A stretch of DNA of 64,000 nucleotides from Sphingobacteriaceae bacterium. GTDB lineage: Bacteria > Bacteroidota > Bacteroidia > Sphingobacteriales > Sphingobacteriaceae. The stretch is taken from positions 62,001 to 126,000 of the forward strand of contig JAQSWM010000002.1 of NCBI GenBank assembly GCA_029266635.1, read 5' to 3'. This document shows positions 44,700 through 53,681 of this stretch, piece after piece. Position 1 is the first letter of the stretch; each line of letters begins with the position of its first letter. The position numbers were made by a program, and so were the translations under genes. Under the pieces are notes generated by a model. The model ran no database searches and was not told the origin of the DNA. It saw only the letters and a program-made list of their open reading frames with translations.

Positions 44700-46400
44700 A
44701 TGAACATAAATAATAAAGCTGTTGCAGAGAATACCTACGATGCAATTGTAATTGGTTCGGGAATCAGCGGCGGTTGGGCAGCCAAAGAACTTACTGAAAA
44801 AGGGCTCAAAGTGCTTTTGCTTGAACGCGGAAGAAACATTGAGCACGTAAAAGATTACGACACCGCGATGAAAAATCCGTGGGAATTTAAACATCGCGGC
44901 AGACTTACTCAGGAGCAGGTGAAAAGCCATCCGGTGCAGATACGTGATTATCCGTACACAGAATTTAATGAAAGCTATTGGGTAAACGACTTAGAATGCC
45001 CGTACACAGAAGTTAAGCGCTTTGATTGGTACAGAGGCTTCCACGTGGGTGGGAAATCATTGATGTGGGGCAGACAGAGCTACCGGATGGGTGATCTGAA
45101 CTTCGAGGAAAATAAAAAAGACGGTATCGCCATCGATTGGCCAATCCGTTACAAAGACATCTCACCCTGGTACGATCATGTAGAGAAGTTCATCGGTGTA
45201 AGCGGCGAAACTGCTGGCTTGCCAGTTCTTCCAGACGGCCACTATTTACCTCCCATGCAGATGAACTGCGTTGAGAAACACGTAAGAAAGCGCATTGAGG
45301 ATAAATGGAAAGGCGAGCGGATGATGATGATGGGCCGTGTGGCCAACCTCACCCAGCCACACAATGGCCGCGGCTCATGCCAGTACCGGAACATGTGCAA
45401 CAGAGGCTGTCCGTTTGGCGCTTATTTCAGCACGCAATCGTCGACAATGCCGGCTGCTATGAAAACAGGCAACCTGACCCTGCGCCCATTCTCAATTGTA
45501 AACACGCTGCTGTATGATAAAAATACAAAGCGTGCTACCGGTGTGCGGATTATTGATGCAGAAACCATGGAGAACATTGAGTACTTCGCAAAAATCATTT
45601 TCGTGAATGGCTCGACACTTGGCACAACGCAAATACTGCTTAACTCAACATCTGATGAGTTCCCTAACGGATTTGGAAACAGTAGCGGACAATTAGGCCA
45701 TAACCTGATCGACCATCACTTCAGGACCGGCGCTCAGGGCACCGCAGAGGGCTTTGACGATAAATACTACTATGGCCGCAGAGCTAACGGTATTTACGTG
45801 CCACGCTTCCAGAACGTTGGAAAAGACAAACGCGACTACTTACGCGGATTTGGTTACCAGGGTGGCGCAAGCCGTACAGGGTGGCAGCGTGACGTGGCGG
45901 AAATGGCTTTTGGTGCCGAGTTTAAAGACGAGGTAACACAACCAGGGCCATGGAAGATGGGATTGGGTGGTTTCGGCGAAACACTTCCTTATTTCGAAAA
46001 CAAGGTTACACTTGACAAGAGCAAAAAGGACAAGTGGGGCCAGCCGGTGCTTGCTATCGACTGCGAGTTCAAGGATAACGAGCGCAAAATGCGTGTCGAC
46101 ATGCAGAACGAAGCTGCTGAAATGCTGGAGGCTGCCGGAATTAAAGACGTGAAAACCTACGATAACGGCTGTTTTCCTGGCATGGCAATCCACGAGATGG
46201 GAACTGCCCGCATGGGAAATGATCCTAAAACATCGGTATTGAACAAATGGAACCAAATGCATGATGTGCCGAACGTGTATATCACAGATGGATCGTGCAT
46301 GACTTCCAGCGGATGCCAAAATCCATCCTTGACGTACATGGCGTTAACCGCAAGAGCCTGCGACCATGCTGTTCAGGAATTAAAGAAAATGAATGTTTAA
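44700..46400 (+). CDS. GMC family flavoprotein dehydrogenase, putative glycoside 3-dehydrogenase
   Basis: A 566-residue protein without its own signal peptide. FAD-binding GSGISGG is at 19-25, and catalytic His498 is in IHEMGTARMG and Asn541 in CQNPSLTYMALTA. A cysteine cluster C-x5-C-x3-C (Cys227, Cys233, Cys237) resembles the iron-sulfur ligands proposed for FAD-dependent glucose and glycoside 3-dehydrogenases. It would be exported with the small subunit encoded upstream and pass electrons to the cytochrome c encoded at 57249. Oxidation of a sugar hydroxyl is well supported, and the C3 position is inferred from the DUF1080 and isomerase-fold neighbours. Confidence 0.88.
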   Translation: MNINNKAVAENTYDAIVIGSGISGGWAAKELTEKGLKVLLLERGRNIEHVKDYDTAMKNPWEFKHRGRLTQEQVKSHPVQIRDYPYTEFNESYWVNDLECPYTEVKRFDWYRGFHVGGKSLMWGRQSYRMGDLNFEENKKDGIAIDWPIRYKDISPWYDHVEKFIGVSGETAGLPVLPDGHYLPPMQMNCVEKHVRKRIEDKWKGERMMMMGRVANLTQPHNGRGSCQYRNMCNRGCPFGAYFSTQSSTMPAAMKTGNLTLRPFSIVNTLLYDKNTKRATGVRIIDAETMENIEYFAKIIFVNGSTLGTTQILLNSTSDEFPNGFGNSSGQLGHNLIDHHFRTGAQGTAEGFDDKYYYGRRANGIYVPRFQNVGKDKRDYLRGFGYQGGASRTGWQRDVAEMAFGAEFKDEVTQPGPWKMGLGGFGETLPYFENKVTLDKSKKDKWGQPVLAIDCEFKDNERKMRVDMQNEAAEMLEAAGIKDVKTYDNGCFPGMAIHEMGTARMGNDPKTSVLNKWNQMHDVPNVYITDGSCMTSSGCQNPSLTYMALTARACDHAVQELKKMNV

Positions 46401-46411
46401 GTATAATTTGA

Positions 46412-47431
46412 ATGCAAAATAAAAGTAGTTTGTTGCCTTTGTTGCTAATTAGTGCTGTATTGTTTGGCTGCAAACAGAAAGCCGGCAGTACGACCGGTAC
46501 TGAAGCGAAGGTTGATACAGTTCAGTCAAAAATGGTATGGATTCCGGCAGGCTCATTTCAAATGGGCTCAGATGATCCGGCTTTTACCGATGCTCTGCCT
46601 ATCCACAAAATTTCTGTTGATGGTTTTTGGATGGACGAGCACGAGGTTACCAACGCCGAATACGCTAAGTTCGTAAATGCCACCGGTTACCAGACTGTTG
46701 CGGAACAGCCGCTCAATCCCGCCGATTTCCCGGATGTTCCAAAAGAAAATCTCGTTTCAGGATCGGGCGTTTTTACCCCAACCACTCAGCCGGTTAACTT
46801 AGATAACCCGATGCAGTGGTGGCGCTATGTTCCCGGTGCAAGCTGGAAACACCCCTTTGGACCTGAGACCTCGGTAACTGATAAGCCAAACGATCCTGTT
46901 GTACACATCAGCTATACAGATGCAATGGCTTACGCGAAATGGGCAGGCAAAAGGCTTCCCACAGAAGCAGAATGGGAATTTGCCGCTCAAGGCGGAAAAG
47001 GCAGGCGGAAATTTTACTGGGGAGATGAGCTAAAGCCGGGCGGAAAATGGATGGCCAATATCTATCAGGGCAGTTTTCCTGATGCAAATACCAGCGAAGA
47101 CGGTTTTAAAGGCATAGCACCTGTGAAAACCTTTCCGGCAAATGGATATGGCCTGTACGATATGGACGGCAACGTTTGGGAGTGGTGCAATGACTTCTAT
47201 CGACCGGATTACTATTCCAAAAGCCCGGAGAAGAATCCTCAAGGTCCAACCGATAGCTATGATCCCGATGAACCGGGCATAGTTAAACGCGTTCAACGTG
47301 GTGGCTCATTTTTGTGCAGCGATGAATATTGTATCCGCTACCGTCCGGGAAGCCGGGGCAAAGGCGAAGTGAATAGTGCATCTAATAACCTGGGTTTTCG
47401 TTGTGTGAAAGACGGGAATCCTCCTAAATAA
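46412..47431 (+). CDS. Formylglycine-generating enzyme (SUMF1 family), lipoprotein
   Basis: A 339-residue protein with a lipobox ending at Cys20 (VLFGC). The FGE-sulfatase fold is complete: MVWIPAGSFQMGSDD, VDGFWMDEHEVTNAEYAKFV, RLPTEAEWEFAAQGG, DGNVWEWC and SNNLGFRC. The active-site cysteines of true FGE are present as Cys302 and Cys307 in GGSFLCSDEYCIRYRPGSR. It should oxidise the sulfatase Cys to formylglycine using copper and oxygen. Three Cys-type sulfatases lie in the same region. Being a lipoprotein, it would act outside the inner membrane after sulfatase export. Confidence 0.93.
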   Translation: MQNKSSLLPLLLISAVLFGCKQKAGSTTGTEAKVDTVQSKMVWIPAGSFQMGSDDPAFTDALPIHKISVDGFWMDEHEVTNAEYAKFVNATGYQTVAEQPLNPADFPDVPKENLVSGSGVFTPTTQPVNLDNPMQWWRYVPGASWKHPFGPETSVTDKPNDPVVHISYTDAMAYAKWAGKRLPTEAEWEFAAQGGKGRRKFYWGDELKPGGKWMANIYQGSFPDANTSEDGFKGIAPVKTFPANGYGLYDMDGNVWEWCNDFYRPDYYSKSPEKNPQGPTDSYDPDEPGIVKRVQRGGSFLCSDEYCIRYRPGSRGKGEVNSASNNLGFRCVKDGNPPK

Positions 47432-47436
47432 AAGCG

Positions 47437-48870
47437 ATGTTAACTCCTGCGTTAAAAGCTTCAGCCTGCCTGCTGGCGATAAGCCTGCTCTCGTTTGTTG
47501 CAGACAAAAGAACGTTAGCCGATTGTTCGGTGACCATCAATGCTGCCAAAGAGGAAGGTGTTGTGAGCCCGAATATTATGGGTTTCAATATTGTTTATTG
47601 TTACGAAGGCGATGCTGCATGGCAAAGCGGCAAGGGAACTGCAGCCAAAGCTGTAGCTGCCCTGGGCGCACGGCAACTTCGCTATCCCGGAGGAACTGTG
47701 GTAACCAATTATCATTGGGAACACCCAACCGGGCAGGGCTGGAGTGACAGATGGTCGCCTACATTTGATGCCTCAAAAAACGCGAAGCCATCGGAGTTTA
47801 TGGATATTGACGAGTATCTCGGAGTCGTGAAGACTTTAAAGACTGAGCCGCTTGTGGGTATCAACATGGGTTCGGGCATGAAATACAACCGTGTTCAGGA
47901 TGGCGTTGCTGAAGCCGTGCGGTTGATGAAGCATTGCCTGAAAAATGGAGTGAAAGTGAAATACTACTATCTCGACAACGAGCCTTATCAGCCCGACGCG
48001 AACTTCACATACACAGCCGAGCAATATGCAGATGCCGTTAACACGTATGTGCCTGCTATGAAACAAGTTGATCCCAACATCAAGATCATCGTCAACACAC
48101 ATCCCAACGCGGAATTATACACCAACACATTGCTTGAAAGAGCCGGTAAGAATATAGACATTGTTGATGTTCACAATTACTGGAAGCACAAAAATGCCAC
48201 TTTCGAAAACTGGAAAGCAGAGGGTTTGATGAAGCATCGCGGCGTAATTCCTTACAACCAGGAAAGGAAAGTTTTTGAAAAGCTTTTCGCTGAGGCTGGA
48301 TATCCAAACATCAAATTAGCCATTCTTGAGTGGAACATCGGACCTTTCGGCGAAGGCCATACTCCGCCAACAGAGGCTCAGGCAGCGCTAATGGTATCAG
48401 AGCAATTTACCCAATACATTCAAAGCGGCCTGTTCATGGCTACTTTTTGGCCTCTCACCACCCAATCTGCATCGCCGAGCAACAACAGAGCTTTGCTGAA
48501 ATCTAAAGCAGATTACAAAACGAACAAAATTTACGACATGTTCAACCTGTACAAAGATGTATTGGGGCAACAACAAGTCGCCAGCACCGAGTCAGTCACA
48601 AACCTGATCAACCTTGCCGTGAAAAGCAACGATGGGAAAACTATGTGGGTTTACCTGATCAATAAACAACAGGACCAGGACCAGCTAAACGTAAACCTGA
48701 CCCTGGATGGTTTCGCTGCGAAAAGCGTATCTGGAACAGGTTTTGACAGCTTGAATGACTCTGCCGAACGCCTCGCAGTTCGTGGTGTAAAAGCTGACAT
48801 TATAGATGCTACTCATTATAAAGTAGCGATTCCGAAAAACTCATTCGTGAAACTAACATTCAAACAATAG
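47437..48870 (+). CDS. Clan GH-A glycoside hydrolase, arabinofuranosidase-like (copy 1)
   Basis: A 477-residue protein with a hydrophobic signal (about 1-22). The TIM-barrel part has LRYPGGTVVTNYHWE, then acid/base Glu182 in YYLDNEPYQPD and nucleophile Glu298 in LAILEWNIGP. A C-terminal beta-sandwich (about 385-477) follows. The motif pattern is closest to GH51/GH39-type enzymes, which include alpha-L-arabinofuranosidases. The exact family was not determined. It is followed 3 bases later by a paralogue of the same design. Confidence 0.82.
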   Translation: MLTPALKASACLLAISLLSFVADKRTLADCSVTINAAKEEGVVSPNIMGFNIVYCYEGDAAWQSGKGTAAKAVAALGARQLRYPGGTVVTNYHWEHPTGQGWSDRWSPTFDASKNAKPSEFMDIDEYLGVVKTLKTEPLVGINMGSGMKYNRVQDGVAEAVRLMKHCLKNGVKVKYYYLDNEPYQPDANFTYTAEQYADAVNTYVPAMKQVDPNIKIIVNTHPNAELYTNTLLERAGKNIDIVDVHNYWKHKNATFENWKAEGLMKHRGVIPYNQERKVFEKLFAEAGYPNIKLAILEWNIGPFGEGHTPPTEAQAALMVSEQFTQYIQSGLFMATFWPLTTQSASPSNNRALLKSKADYKTNKIYDMFNLYKDVLGQQQVASTESVTNLINLAVKSNDGKTMWVYLINKQQDQDQLNVNLTLDGFAAKSVSGTGFDSLNDSAERLAVRGVKADIIDATHYKVAIPKNSFVKLTFKQ

Positions 48871-48873
48871 CTG

Positions 48874-50298
48874 ATGAAAGCCCTGAGGTTTTTCAGTTGC
48901 TTGCTATTATTTGCTAATTTTTCATTTGTTGCAGATAATGGTAAGCAACCGTTATCCGACTGTACGGTAACAGTGAAGGCAAATGATGAAAAAGGCATTG
49001 TGAGCCCGAATATTATGGGCTTTAACATTGTTTATTGTTACGAAAGCGATGCAGGATGGGGCAGCGGAAAAGGCAAAGTTTCGGAATTGGTAAAAGCCCT
49101 CGGCACTAAACAGCTAAGGTATCCGGGAGGCACTGTTGTAACCAAATATCATTGGGAACATCCAACCGGGCAGGGCTGGAGCGATACCTGGTCGCCCGAC
49201 TTTAATCCTGCTAAAAATACTGATCCATCCGTCTTCATGGATATCGATGAATATCTGGGAGTGGTCGAAAAGCAAAAAATTGAGCCCTTAGTCGGGATCA
49301 ACATGGGTTCCGGGATGAAATACAACCGTGTTCAGGATGGTGTGGATGAAGCTGTGCGGCTGATGAAACATTGCCTCGCGAAAGGAGTAAAAGTGAAATA
49401 TTACTACCTGGACAATGAGCCGTACCAGCCCGACGCTAACTTCACCTATACTCCTGAGCAGTACGCTGAAGCGATAAATACTTATGTGCCGGCAATGAAG
49501 AAAGTTGATCCGGATATTAAAATTATTGCAAATACTCACCCGAATGCCGATCTGTACACCAAAGCATTATTGGCAAATGCCGGCGAAAATATCGACTACG
49601 TAGATGTGCATATGTACTGGAGGTACAAAAGCGCAACTTACGAGAACTGGAAGAAAGAAGGCTTGATGAAGCATCGGGGCGTCTCTCCGTACAACCAGCA
49701 GAATGCTATTTTCCAGAAGATATTTGATGCAGCCGGCTACCCTAACATCAAACTGGTAATCCTCGAGTGGAACATCGGGCCGCCGGGCGATAACAATATA
49801 GCCCCAACAGAAGCCGAAGGAGCTTTGATGGTTTCCGAACAATTCACCCAATTCATCCAAAGCGGTTTATTCATGTCAACCTTTTGGCCGCTCTCCTGGC
49901 CTAACCAGTCGTTCAGGGCTCTTTTGAATGTCAACGCCGAGTATAAGCCATTCAAGATGTATGATATGTTCGCCTTGTACAAAGATGTGCTGGGGCAACA
50001 GAAAGTCAAGTCTACAGGGACAATTGCCAACCTGGTAAACCTGGCCGTAAAGAGCAAAGACGAAAAAACCATGTGGGTTTATCTGATCAACAAACAGCAG
50101 GATAGGCCGGAATTGAAAGTTGACCTTGCTCTCGAAGGTTTAAACCCCAAAAGCGTGTCGTCTTCTGCCTTCAATGCAAGCGATAGTTCTGTAGGCGGCT
50201 TGGACGTACATAGCCTAAAGCTAGATCGGGTAGGTGCGAACCGCTACACGTTGCAGGTACCTAGAAACTCCTTCGTTAAACTCACTTTTAATATGTAG
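48874..50298 (+). CDS. Clan GH-A glycoside hydrolase, arabinofuranosidase-like (copy 2)
   Basis: A 474-residue tandem paralogue of the previous protein. Long identical stretches include SPNIMGFNIVYCYE, QLRYPGGTVV and VGINMGSGMKYNRVQDGV. Acid/base Glu182 and nucleophile Glu298 are at the same residue numbers as in copy 1. The two differ most in the C-terminal sandwich and in a short loop near residue 305 (FGEGHTPP versus PGDNNIAP), which could alter specificity. Both keep a signal peptide. The pair lies between the FGE and the third sulfatase. Confidence 0.82.
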   Translation: MKALRFFSCLLLFANFSFVADNGKQPLSDCTVTVKANDEKGIVSPNIMGFNIVYCYESDAGWGSGKGKVSELVKALGTKQLRYPGGTVVTKYHWEHPTGQGWSDTWSPDFNPAKNTDPSVFMDIDEYLGVVEKQKIEPLVGINMGSGMKYNRVQDGVDEAVRLMKHCLAKGVKVKYYYLDNEPYQPDANFTYTPEQYAEAINTYVPAMKKVDPDIKIIANTHPNADLYTKALLANAGENIDYVDVHMYWRYKSATYENWKKEGLMKHRGVSPYNQQNAIFQKIFDAAGYPNIKLVILEWNIGPPGDNNIAPTEAEGALMVSEQFTQFIQSGLFMSTFWPLSWPNQSFRALLNVNAEYKPFKMYDMFALYKDVLGQQKVKSTGTIANLVNLAVKSKDEKTMWVYLINKQQDRPELKVDLALEGLNPKSVSSSAFNASDSSVGGLDVHSLKLDRVGANRYTLQVPRNSFVKLTFNM

Positions 50299-50316
50299 CC
50301 CATAAAACAAATCGAC

Positions 50317-51747
50317 ATGTGCAGGAAATTCATCGTTCTTTTATCGCTTCTGAATATTGTAGGGTTCGCATCCATAGCACAGGTTCCATCCCCAAAAAAA
50401 TACAACGTTTTGTTCATAGCCGTTGATGATCTTAATACCGATTTAAGCAGCTACGGGCATCCTGATGTAAAAACACCAAATATTGAACGATTGGCAAAAC
50501 GCGGCATCCAGTTCAATCGGGCTTACACGCAGTTCCCTTTATGTAGCCCAAGCCGCTCTTCACTGATGACCGGCATGAATCCCGACATCACCAAAGTTTA
50601 TAACCTGATTACTCATTTCCGTGAGGCTCTGCCCGACGTGATAACCATTCCGCAGCTTTTCATGCAAAATGGCTACTATGCAGCCCGTGTGGGAAAAATT
50701 TATCACTACGGCGTTCCGGGCCAGATTGGGACAAGCGGGTTAGACGATCCGGCTTCGTGGAAAGAGGTAATTAATCCCAAAGGCAGGGATAAAACCGAGG
50801 AAGCAAAGGTGATCAACCTGATGCCGAAGCGCAGCCTCGGCTCATCGCTTTCTTATCTCATAGCCGACGGCACAGACGAAGAACAAACAGATGGGATGAT
50901 AGCAACGGAAGCCATCAAACTGTTGGACAAACATAAAAATGAGCCCTTCTTCCTTGGAGTTGGCTTCTTCCGGCCGCACACGCCATATGTTGCTCCGAAG
51001 AAATATTTTGACATGTATCCGCCCGAATTGATAAGCCTGGCCAAAGAGCCCGCTGACGATTTGGACGATATTCCCGAAGCAGCTTATTTCACTAAACCTC
51101 CAAACTGGGGCTTAAGCGACGACAAATTAAAAGCAGGTAAACGCGGCTATTATGCTGCCATTAGCTTTATGGATGCGCAGGTAGGCCGAGTGCTGGATGC
51201 CCTTGATCGGCTGAAGCTGAGCGACAACACTATTATCGTGTTGTGGAGCGATCATGGTTACAATCTTGGGCAGCACGGGCAATGGATGAAACAGAGTTTG
51301 TTCGAGAACTCAGCCCGTGTGCCGCTGATCATTTCCGTTCCGGGAGGTTTGAAAGGAAAGGTTTCTGATCGTACGGTCGGACTGATCGATATGTACCCAA
51401 CCCTTGCTGATTTGTGCAACTTGCCACTAAAGCAAAAAGTATCCGGCGTAAGCTTGAAACCACTTCTCAAAAATCCGGCAGCGGCTTGGGACAGGCCTGC
51501 GTTTAGCCAGGTAACGCGAGGAAAAACAATGGGCCGCAGCGTGCGCACAGAACGCTATCGGTACACTGAATGGGATGAAGGGCGTGCAGGAGTTGAGTTG
51601 TATGATGAGCAGAACGACAAAGGCGAGTTTGCCAATCTGGCTAAAAAGCCCGAGTACGCCAAAATAGTTAAAGGTATGTCGGCACAGTTGCGAAAAACCT
51701 ATGATGCAGCAGCTGTGCATATTAACGTAGATAATAAGCAAGAATAA
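50317..51747 (+). CDS. Sulfatase, iduronate-2-sulfatase-like
   Basis: A 476-residue protein with a signal peptide (about 1-21, ending SIAQ). The N-terminal VLFIAVDDLNTDLSSYGHPD and the signature PLCSPSRSSLMTG (Cys76, formylglycine precursor) match the iduronate-2-sulfatase subgroup of family S1. Also present are GKIYHYG, FFRPHTPYVAPKKYFD and LWSDHGYNLGQHGQW. Members of this subgroup often hydrolyse 2-O-sulfates on uronic or other sugars. The true substrate is unknown. It lies 2 bases before a sugar isomerase gene. Confidence 0.93.
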   Translation: MCRKFIVLLSLLNIVGFASIAQVPSPKKYNVLFIAVDDLNTDLSSYGHPDVKTPNIERLAKRGIQFNRAYTQFPLCSPSRSSLMTGMNPDITKVYNLITHFREALPDVITIPQLFMQNGYYAARVGKIYHYGVPGQIGTSGLDDPASWKEVINPKGRDKTEEAKVINLMPKRSLGSSLSYLIADGTDEEQTDGMIATEAIKLLDKHKNEPFFLGVGFFRPHTPYVAPKKYFDMYPPELISLAKEPADDLDDIPEAAYFTKPPNWGLSDDKLKAGKRGYYAAISFMDAQVGRVLDALDRLKLSDNTIIVLWSDHGYNLGQHGQWMKQSLFENSARVPLIISVPGGLKGKVSDRTVGLIDMYPTLADLCNLPLKQKVSGVSLKPLLKNPAAAWDRPAFSQVTRGKTMGRSVRTERYRYTEWDEGRAGVELYDEQNDKGEFANLAKKPEYAKIVKGMSAQLRKTYDAAAVHINVDNKQE

Positions 51748-51748
51748 T

Positions 51749-52711
51749 ATGTCAGAGAAATTAACCCGCAGAGAGTGGAATGCCTTAGCACTGGTCGGCT
51801 TGGGAGGTTTATTGGTGCCGTCTGTATTTGCCTCCTGCAAAACATCGTCTGGAGTAATCCCGACAAGATTGATAGGTACTGCGGCTGCAAAACAGGCAGC
51901 AGATTTAGGTGTGATGCTGGGCACTCAAACGTATAGCTTCAGAGACCGCTCACTTGATGATGCCATTAAGGCGATGGTACAGTTGGGCGTAAAAAGCTGC
52001 GAATTGTGGGATGGGCATGTAGAGCCGCGTAACCTGCAATGGGAAGCCGGGCAGTCTCCCATAACAGCAAAAACGAAAGCTGAGAATATCCGCAAATGGC
52101 GGGATACTCTTGATATGAGTACCATCAGAGCCATTAAAGACAAGTTAGATGCTGCTCAGATCAGTATCGTGGCTTATACATCGACGATCAAAGACAATAC
52201 ATCAGACAGCGACATTGACCTGATGTTCAGGATAGCGCAAAATTTGGGCGTCGACACGATAAATAGCTCGGCTACTGTGAACGTGATGAAGCGCATTGAT
52301 CCATACGCTCAGAAGTATAAGATGAGGGTTGCCATGCACAACCACTCACACGTAGAAAATCCGAATGAAATATCCTCGCCCGATAGCTTTTCCCGGGGGA
52401 TGGAGGGCTTGTCAGATTACATCAACATCAACCTTGATATCGGACACTTTACTGCAGCAAATTTTGACGCAGTAGATTTCCTGAAAAACCACCATCAGAA
52501 AGTGTTGAGCATCCACGTAAAAGATCGCAAGAAAAATCAGGGCCCAAATATGCCCTTAGGCGAAGGTGATACCCCGATTGTTGAAGTCTTAAGGCTTATC
52601 CGGGATAACAAGTGGCCAATTCCCGCCAATATTGAATACGAGTATAAAGGCGCAAATACTTTTGAGGAAGTAAAAAAATGTCTTGATTATTGTAAAAAGG
52701 CGTTAGCGTAA
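51749..52711 (+). CDS. Tat-type lipoprotein, sugar phosphate isomerase/epimerase fold (copy 1)
   Basis: A 320-residue xylose-isomerase-like TIM-barrel protein. The start MSEKLTRREWNALALVG is a Tat-like signal, with a lipid-anchor candidate Cys30 (FASC). Barrel motifs are LGTQTYSFRDRSLDDAIKAMVQLGVKSCELW, HNHSHVENPNE, NLDIGHFTAANFD and SIHVKDRKKNQGPNMPLGEGDT in part, giving Glu/Asp/His metal ligands. Export makes a cytoplasmic isomerase role unlikely. Related fold members cleave 3-keto-glycosides by beta-elimination. It has a tandem paralogue 3 bases downstream. Confidence 0.85.
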   Translation: MSEKLTRREWNALALVGLGGLLVPSVFASCKTSSGVIPTRLIGTAAAKQAADLGVMLGTQTYSFRDRSLDDAIKAMVQLGVKSCELWDGHVEPRNLQWEAGQSPITAKTKAENIRKWRDTLDMSTIRAIKDKLDAAQISIVAYTSTIKDNTSDSDIDLMFRIAQNLGVDTINSSATVNVMKRIDPYAQKYKMRVAMHNHSHVENPNEISSPDSFSRGMEGLSDYININLDIGHFTAANFDAVDFLKNHHQKVLSIHVKDRKKNQGPNMPLGEGDTPIVEVLRLIRDNKWPIPANIEYEYKGANTFEEVKKCLDYCKKALA

Positions 52712-52714
52712 ATC

Positions 52715-53680
52715 ATGTCACACAACATAACCCGGCGGGACTGGAATAAGCTGGCACTTATGAGCTTTGGAGGCTTATTGGTTCCCGCAGTATTTGATTC
52801 CTGTAGAACTGCTGCTGTTGCGGTCCTACCAGTTTTGAAGGGAACTCCAGCCGAAAAAGCTGCGGGTAATCTGGGAATAGTTTTGGGTGTTCAGACGTAC
52901 AGTTTCAGAGACCGGCCTTTGGATGAGGCAATTAAAGCCATGCAACAGCTCGGCATAAAAAGCTGCGAATTATGGGATGGGCATGTGGAACCGCGTGTTT
53001 ACTTCCCGCCCTTGGGGCAGCCTCAGCCTACTGCCAAAGAAAAAGCCGACAACCTGCGTAAGTGGCGGGATACGGTGGACATGAGCAGTATCACGGCGAT
53101 ACGAAAAAAGTTGGATGCGGCTGGGATTACGCCAGTTGCTTACACCACCTCTACGATTAAAGATAATAGCACAGATCACGATATTGAACTGATCTTCCGC
53201 ATTGCACAGGCTCTTGAAGTCCCTGCTGTTTACAGTTCATCAACTGTAAACGTGATGAAGCGGGTATATGGCTTTGCTAAGCACTACAACATCAAGGTAG
53301 CACTTCACAATCATTCGCACACAGAGAATCCGAACGAAATTTCATCTCCTTACAGCTTTGCCCGGGCAAGTGCTGGCATGTCGGACATGGTTTACATGAA
53401 CATGGACATTGGCCATTTCACTGCGGCCAACTTTGATGCTGTCAGTTTTTTAAAAGAGCATCACGACAGGATTTTAAGTATCCATTTAAAAGACCGTAAG
53501 AAAAATCAGGGGCCTAATATGCCTTTCGGCGAAGGCGACACACCTATCATCGAAGTGCTGCGGCTCATCCGCGATCAAAAGTGGCCCATTACCGCCGACA
53601 TCGAATATGAATACAAAGGCGGAGACAGCCTTGATGAAGTTAAGAAATGTCTTGATTACTGTAAAAAAGCTTTAGCGTAA
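52715..53680 (+). CDS. Tat-type lipoprotein, sugar phosphate isomerase/epimerase fold (copy 2)
   Basis: A 321-residue paralogue of the previous protein. It starts MSHNITRRDWNKLALMS with Tat-like arginines and a candidate lipid Cys30 (FDSC). The same barrel motifs are present: LGVQTYSFRDRPLDEAIKAM, HNHSHTENPNE, NMDIGHFTAANFD and DRKKNQGPNMPFGEGDTP. Both keep the metal ligands, so both are probably active. A sugar-lyase role in the 3-keto pathway is inferred from fold, export and neighbours. Confidence 0.85.
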   Translation: MSHNITRRDWNKLALMSFGGLLVPAVFDSCRTAAVAVLPVLKGTPAEKAAGNLGIVLGVQTYSFRDRPLDEAIKAMQQLGIKSCELWDGHVEPRVYFPPLGQPQPTAKEKADNLRKWRDTVDMSSITAIRKKLDAAGITPVAYTTSTIKDNSTDHDIELIFRIAQALEVPAVYSSSTVNVMKRVYGFAKHYNIKVALHNHSHTENPNEISSPYSFARASAGMSDMVYMNMDIGHFTAANFDAVSFLKEHHDRILSIHLKDRKKNQGPNMPFGEGDTPIIEVLRLIRDQKWPITADIEYEYKGGDSLDEVKKCLDYCKKALA

Positions 53681-53681
53681 T

